This document shows, one piece after another, positions 6,134 through 9,645 of a DNA stretch of 9,645 nucleotides; position 1 is the first letter of the stretch, and each line of letters opens with the position of its first letter. The notes below the pieces were generated by a model. It did no database searches and was not told where the DNA came from. It was given only the letters and a program-made list of their open reading frames with translations. Source of the stretch: a bacterium (lineage in GTDB: Bacteria; Chloroflexota; Dormibacteria; UBA8260; Bog-877); the NCBI GenBank assembly GCA_021791455.1, contig JAJYWM010000368.1:1-9645 (forward strand). The letters run 5' to 3'. Both the position numbers and the translations under genes were made by a program.

Positions 6134-6871
6134 ATGCCCATAGGAGAAAGCGCCCCGAGCCCCAGGCCCCGAGATGTCGAGGAGACCCTGCGCAAGTGCC
6201 GCATCCTGGACCTGGCCCCGGTGGGCATCGGGAGCAACGCCGTCTTCCTGGCGTCACTGGAACTTCCCGGCGGGGAGGGCAGGGGCATCTACAAGCCACG
6301 TCGGGGTGAGCGCCCGCTCTGGGACTTCCCCCGCGGGACCCTCTATCTGCGCGAGGTCGCCGCATTCGAGGTCGACCGGGCCCTCGGCTGGGGCCTGCTG
6401 CCGACAACGGTCATGCGTCGGGACGGCCCGCTGGGGCCGGGCTCGCTCCAGGAGTTCGTGGAGGGGCCGGACGATGAGTTGGAGGTGGACAAGGAGAAGC
6501 TGGAGCGGGACCTGATCGGCCTCGCCGTTCTCGACGTCGTCATCAACAACGCGGACCGCAAGAGCCAGCACCTCCTGGTTGACTCCTGCGGGCACCTGAA
6601 GGGGATCGACCACGGCGTCACCTTCAACAAGGAGTTCAAGCTGAGAACGGTCCTGGCGGAGCTGGGCGGCCAGCCGATTCCCGAATTCTGGCTGCACGGG
6701 CTTCGGGCCCTCTGGCACGATCGCGAGAGGGTGGGCGGGCTCACGGCGAGACTGCGGCCTCTGCTGGCGCCAGACGAGATTCGGGCCTTGGAGCGACGCT
6801 CCCTCAGCCTGCTTTCGTCACGGCACTTTCCCCAGCTGCATCCCTGGTACGGGCGTCCCTTCGAGTGGTGA
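6134..6871 (+). CDS. SCO1664-family protein (TIGR03843, PI3/4-kinase-like fold)
   Basis: A 245-residue protein from ATG 6134. It matches the actinobacterial SCO1664 family: IYKPRRGERPLWDFPRGTL, then LREVAAFEVDRALGWGLLP, then GPLGPGSLQEFVEGP. A kinase-like catalytic segment follows, with INNADRKSQHLLVD resembling a catalytic loop and GIDHGVTF in the place of the DFG-type metal site, then RTVLAELGGQPIP. The biochemical function is not established; it is often annotated as a phosphatidylinositol 3-/4-kinase-like protein. The frame is open upstream to 6032, but the extra 34 residues overlap the DedA coding region on the other strand and look unlike family N-termini, so ATG 6134 (or TTG 6131) is preferred. 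The usual actinobacterial neighbours (DUF3090 protein, mshC) are absent here. It converges on thpR with only 8 bases between stops. Confidence 0.88.
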   Translation: MPIGESAPSPRPRDVEETLRKCRILDLAPVGIGSNAVFLASLELPGGEGRGIYKPRRGERPLWDFPRGTLYLREVAAFEVDRALGWGLLPTTVMRRDGPLGPGSLQEFVEGPDDELEVDKEKLERDLIGLAVLDVVINNADRKSQHLLVDSCGHLKGIDHGVTFNKEFKLRTVLAELGGQPIPEFWLHGLRALWHDRERVGGLTARLRPLLAPDEIRALERRSLSLLSSRHFPQLHPWYGRPFEW

Positions 6872-6879
6872 CTCGCCGC

Positions 6880-7452
6880 TCACCCGAATTGGAAGGCGGC
6901 GACGGTGCGATAGCGGGCGGCGCCTGCGGGGGCGGGCACTGACTCCAGCAGCTCGAACCGCCCCACCGTTCGTGGCCTCGCCACCACCTCATCCAACGGA
7001 CTCCCGAGTTCCTCCAGGCGCGCCACCACGTCCGGACCCGAACCTCTCCTGACCCGCGCCAGGGTGCAGTGGGCGACGAACCTTGTGCTGTCATGGGGGA
7101 GTCCGACCTCCGCCGCCTGCCGCTCAAGGTCCCTATTCAGGGCTCGCAACGCCTCCTCGCCCACCCTGACTCCGAGCCAGAGGACCGTCGGCCTAAGGGC
7201 TGCTCCAAACTTACCCAGCCCCCCTGGGAGAAGGAGGAATGGCGGGGATGCGGAGGCGACCCGCGATCCCAGGGCGAGTGCTGACGCCCGCTCGACCGCA
7301 GGTGGCCGGCCCAGAAAGAGCACGGTGTAGTGAAGGTCCTCGGGAGCAACCGGGATGAGCCCCGGGCCCAGATGGGAGATGCCTGACAGCCAGCGGGAGC
7401 AGAGCTGCCGATCCGCGCGGTGCAGACGGACGGCGAAGAACAGCGCCCCCAA
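6880..7452 (-). CDS. thpR: RNA 2',3'-cyclic phosphodiesterase (2H phosphoesterase, LigT family)
   Basis: A 190-residue cytosolic enzyme that opens 2',3'-cyclic phosphate RNA ends; some members ligate tRNA halves in vitro. Both catalytic 2H motifs are present: His-Tyr-Thr at 41-43 (in DLHYTVLFLG) and His-Cys-Thr at 128-130 (in FVAHCTLARV), with the family spacing. The N-terminus ALFFAVRL fits the family start. The only usable start is the TTG at 7452-7450, which follows the hydrolase stop after 6 bases in the same frame. Its weak ribosome-binding site suggests translation depends on coupling with the upstream gene. Last gene of the minus-strand operon. Confidence 0.93.
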   Translation of the reverse strand: MGALFFAVRLHRADRQLCSRWLSGISHLGPGLIPVAPEDLHYTVLFLGRPPAVERASALALGSRVASASPPFLLLPGGLGKFGAALRPTVLWLGVRVGEEALRALNRDLERQAAEVGLPHDSTRFVAHCTLARVRRGSGPDVVARLEELGSPLDEVVARPRTVGRFELLESVPAPAGAARYRTVAAFQFG

Positions 7453-7458
7453 GGCCGC

Positions 7459-8343
7459 TCAGCCCCCGGTTGCTTCGGGATCCCGGCCGAGTGCCTCCAG
7501 GATGCGCAGCTGCTCTTGGATGAAGGCCTCGGTCCAGCCGTGCCCGGATGCCGATATCAGGTGCAGGTCGAGCTGGGGCCGCGAGGCGCAGTAGGCCCGG
7601 AGCGCCGGCACATCCAGGATCCGATCATCCTGCGCCGCCAGGATGGAGGCGGGCCCTCTCCAGCTGTCCAAGACCCTCGTGAGCTGAAGCTGGGTCGCCT
7701 CCCGGAGCCACTCCCGAGCCGCTCTTGGGCTCGCGCGGAGCTGGTTTTGGAAGTTCATGTCGGCGGAGCGGCGGTCGACCTCGGCCCCGCCCTCAACCAC
7801 CACCCTGCGGTACAGGTCCGCCGCCGGCCGAAGGCGCCCAATCGCGGATATCGCCGAGAAGGCCAGCGCGCCGGGAAGGGTGAGCGCCGCGACCTGAAGT
7901 CGGAAGGGGCGGGTGACCATCTCCGGGGCCAGGAGTGGCGTGTGCAGGATCAGGCCCTTCACCCTGGCCGGCTCCGAGGCCACCAGCTCCAGCGCGACGG
8001 CAGCTCCCAGGCAAAGCCCCCCAGCCTGGTATTGGCCTACCCCCAGGTGGTCCAGCAGGGAGCGAACCTCAGTCGCCAGGCAGCGGCTGAGATGGCGCCC
8101 GGGCAGGGGGTCCGACCGGCCGAACCCGGGAAGGTCCGGAATGATGAGCAGGTTTCGCCGGGACAGGACCGGCACCCAGGTCTCGAAGTTCTCGGCGGAG
8201 CCGATGAAACCGTGGCACAGCACCAGAGGCGGGCCCGATCCCGCCAGCAGATAGCGCAACCTGCCCTGGGGCCGGCTGAGCCAGTGCTCCTCCCAGGCTC
8301 CAAACGGTGCCTCCGCCACCCCCGGGTCCTGGGGCGTCACCAC
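7459..8343 (-). CDS. Alpha/beta hydrolase with Cys at the nucleophile position
   Basis: A 294-residue alpha/beta-hydrolase-fold protein. Strand and oxyanion elements are clear: PLVLCHGFIGSAENFETW (39-56, His-Gly motif), IIPDLPGFGRSD (67-78), the nucleophile elbow GGLCLGAA (108-115), the acid AAQDDRIL (Asp239 or Asp240), and the catalytic His268 in SASGHGW. The elbow is G-x-C-x-G instead of G-x-S-x-G; the codon reads TGC. Cys nucleophiles are known in dienelactone hydrolases, but the rest of the protein looks more like the MhpC/esterase group. There is no signal peptide, so it should be cytosolic. Start: GTG 8343, or the adjoining GTG 8340, which is better spaced from GGAG. It sits 26 bases after the acyl-CoA dehydrogenase stop, so a thioester or ring-cleavage substrate from acyl-CoA catabolism is possible but unproven. 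Confidence 0.87.
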   Translation of the reverse strand: MVTPQDPGVAEAPFGAWEEHWLSRPQGRLRYLLAGSGPPLVLCHGFIGSAENFETWVPVLSRRNLLIIPDLPGFGRSDPLPGRHLSRCLATEVRSLLDHLGVGQYQAGGLCLGAAVALELVASEPARVKGLILHTPLLAPEMVTRPFRLQVAALTLPGALAFSAISAIGRLRPAADLYRRVVVEGGAEVDRRSADMNFQNQLRASPRAAREWLREATQLQLTRVLDSWRGPASILAAQDDRILDVPALRAYCASRPQLDLHLISASGHGWTEAFIQEQLRILEALGRDPEATGG

Positions 8344-8369
8344 CCCGCTCCCGGCCAGGCAGAAACGGC

Positions 8370-9566
8370 CTACTCCTCGTTGGGCCAGCCCGGCAGCGGG
8401 CAGCGCAGCGGACGGTCCTCGCGGTAGCCGAGGGCGTACTCGGCGGCGAGCACCGTCTGCACCTCTCTGGTGCCCTCGTAGATCATGGTGGCCCGACTAT
8501 TGCGCAAATAGCGGGCCGCCGGACATTCGTCGCTGAAGCCAGTCGCCCCATGGATCTGCAGAGCATCATCGGCGCAGCGGTTGGCGCGCTCGGAGTTGAC
8601 CCACTTGGCCAGCGCCGACTCGCGGGAGCTGCGCCGGCCGACGTTTCGCAACCACCCCGCCCGCATCCACAGGAGGCGGCCGACGTCGTAGTCCCGCGCC
8701 ATCCCGGCGATCATCTGCTGCACCAGCTCGAAGCGTCCGATCTCCTCACCCTGGACCCGACGCTGGCGGGAGTAGGCGACGCTCATGTCCAGGCAGGCAC
8801 GGATGGTCCCGGCGGCCCCGCTGGCTACACAGTAGCGGCCACTGTCGAGGCAGCTCATGGCGACCTTGAAGCCCTCCCCCTCCTCCCCGATCCGGTTCGC
8901 CTCCGGGACCAGGGCGTCATCCAAGTAGACGACGGCGGTGTCACTGGCCCTAAGGCCGTACTTCTCCTTGATCGGCTCGGTGCGAAGGCCAGGCCCCGCC
9001 AGCTCTCGGTCGACCGCGAAGGCCGTGATCCCGCGCAGCCCCTGGGCGGGGTCCACGGTCGCGAAGACCAGGATGACATCGGCGAAGTCCCCCATCGAGA
9101 TCCACACCTTCTGGCCCCGCAGACGATAGGTGTCGCCCTCGCGATGGGCTCTCGTGGTGAGGGCCCGCACGTCGCTGCCGGCGTCGGGCTCCGTGAGCCC
9201 GAAGCATCCCTGTTTGCGGCCCTCGGCCAGAGGTCTCAGGATGCGCTGGCGCTGCTCCTCCGTCCCCCACTGGTAGATTCCCGTCAGGCACAGCCCCGCA
9301 TGGACGGAGAGGGCGGTCCGGCAGGAGGCGTCGACGTACTCGAGCTCCTCGCAGGCGATTCCCAGGGAGATCCAGTCCAGCCCCGCTCCGCCATACCGCT
9401 GCGGGATGCTGACGCCCGGGATTCCGAGCGCGGCCAGCTTGGAGAACAGCTCGGGATCTGGCTTCGCGTCCCGATCCCGCACCCTGATGTCCGGAGCCAA
9501 CTCCCGGCGGGCGAAGTCGCGGATCATCGCCTCGAACTGGCTCTGTTCCTCGCTCAGGTCGAGCAT
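8370..9566 (-). CDS. Acyl-CoA dehydrogenase
   Basis: FAD flavoenzyme of 398 residues that introduces the alpha-beta double bond into an acyl-CoA and passes electrons to ETF. Length and layout are those of the family: N-terminal helical domain (LSEEQSQFEAMIRDFARREL), the FAD signature CFGLTEPDAGSDV (121-133), KVWISMGDFADVILVFA (beta domain), FELVQQMIAGMA, and the C-terminal signature around IHGATGFSDECPAARYLRN (338-356). The catalytic base is Glu364 in IYEGTREVQ. Chain-length or branched-chain specificity cannot be assigned from these motifs. ATG 9566 has a strong AAGGAG site 6 bases upstream. It follows the unidentified upstream gene by 3 bases and precedes the hydrolase, so it is part of an operon. 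Confidence 0.95.
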   Translation of the reverse strand: MLDLSEEQSQFEAMIRDFARRELAPDIRVRDRDAKPDPELFSKLAALGIPGVSIPQRYGGAGLDWISLGIACEELEYVDASCRTALSVHAGLCLTGIYQWGTEEQRQRILRPLAEGRKQGCFGLTEPDAGSDVRALTTRAHREGDTYRLRGQKVWISMGDFADVILVFATVDPAQGLRGITAFAVDRELAGPGLRTEPIKEKYGLRASDTAVVYLDDALVPEANRIGEEGEGFKVAMSCLDSGRYCVASGAAGTIRACLDMSVAYSRQRRVQGEEIGRFELVQQMIAGMARDYDVGRLLWMRAGWLRNVGRRSSRESALAKWVNSERANRCADDALQIHGATGFSDECPAARYLRNSRATMIYEGTREVQTVLAAEYALGYREDRPLRCPLPGWPNEE

Positions 9567-9569
9567 GCC

Positions 9570-9645
9570 CTACTCCTTGCCGGTGTCGATCTGAGCGCGC
9601 TGCAGCCGTCCGGAGTAGTCGATGTACACGGTCTTCCACTCCGTG
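9570..9645 (-). CDS. C-terminal 24 residues of an unidentified protein (cut by window end)
   Basis: Open frame entering from the right edge and ending at TAG 9572-9570, 3 bases before the acyl-CoA dehydrogenase ATG and in the same frame. The tail reads TEWKTVYIDYSGRLQRAQID followed by TGKE. It is too short to identify. The spacing and shared strand place it in the same operon. Confidence 0.6.
   Translation of the reverse strand, partial: TEWKTVYIDYSGRLQRAQIDTGKE
9573..9578 (-). promoter_or_regulatory. Strong ribosome-binding site of the acyl-CoA dehydrogenase
   Basis: AAGGAG, 6 bases before ATG 9566, overlapping the last codons of the upstream gene. It is the best Shine-Dalgarno match in the window and shows that the organism uses canonical initiation inside operons, unlike several first genes here. 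Confidence 0.8.

Noticed and set aside
7420..8427. Plus-strand 335-codon frame opposite the hydrolase and thpR
   Set aside because: No recognisable domain and low-complexity composition; the opposite strand has complete catalytic motifs of two families.
8950..9639. Minus-strand frame overlapping the acyl-CoA dehydrogenase in another phase
   Set aside because: Arg/Gly-rich out-of-frame shadow; the dehydrogenase frame has the catalytic Glu, the FAD signature and a strong ribosome-binding site.
1..9645. CRISPR arrays, insertion sequences, tRNA or rRNA genes
   Set aside because: No regularly spaced repeats, transposase-like frames, terminal inverted repeats or tRNA-like sequences were seen on reading both strands.

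Overview
The window is a gene-dense, GC-rich stretch (GC-biased third positions, frequent GTG and TTG starts, intergenic gaps of a few to about 200 bases). Two features suggest a high-GC soil-type bacterium such as an actinomycete or a Dormibacterota/Chloroflexota-like lineage: an SCO1664-family (TIGR03843) gene and a cytidylate-kinase-like (PF13189) domain. Several genes also lack a Shine-Dalgarno sequence, which fits frequent leaderless translation. Taxonomy is inference only; there is no rRNA or tRNA in the window.

Left half (1-6070), the most interesting part. A tryptophanase gene (+, 1069-2448) lies between two closely related DHA2-type drug-efflux permeases, both on the minus strand. 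The first permease is cut by the window start (1-855). The second (2987-5401) is complete and carries an in-frame C-terminal cytidylate-kinase-like domain, an unusual transporter-kinase fusion. A MerR-family regulator (2503-3006) overlaps the end of the fusion gene. A 16-bp palindrome-like element of the type TTGACGTNAACGTNA occurs in front of each permease gene (868-883 and 5391-5406) and is the best candidate operator of this MerR protein. A DedA-family membrane protein (5414-6070) sits 12 bases upstream of the fusion gene on the same strand. Together this looks like a small regulon coupling indole/pyruvate production from tryptophan, or resistance to a related toxic compound, with export and envelope functions. 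The tryptophanase call is strong; the functional link is inference.

A 43-codon reading frame with three clustered Trp codons ends in a GTGA overlap with the probable tryptophanase start. It could be a regulatory leader peptide, but a competing leaderless promoter would exclude it from the transcript.

Right half (6134-9645). An SCO1664-family kinase-fold protein (+) diverges from the DedA gene and converges on a minus-strand operon. In transcription order this operon is: the C-terminal end of an unidentified protein, an acyl-CoA dehydrogenase, an alpha/beta hydrolase with a Cys instead of Ser at the nucleophile elbow, and an RNA 2',3'-cyclic phosphodiesterase (ThpR). Spacings of 3, 26 and 6 bases support co-transcription. 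No CRISPR array, insertion sequence, integrase, tRNA or rRNA was seen.
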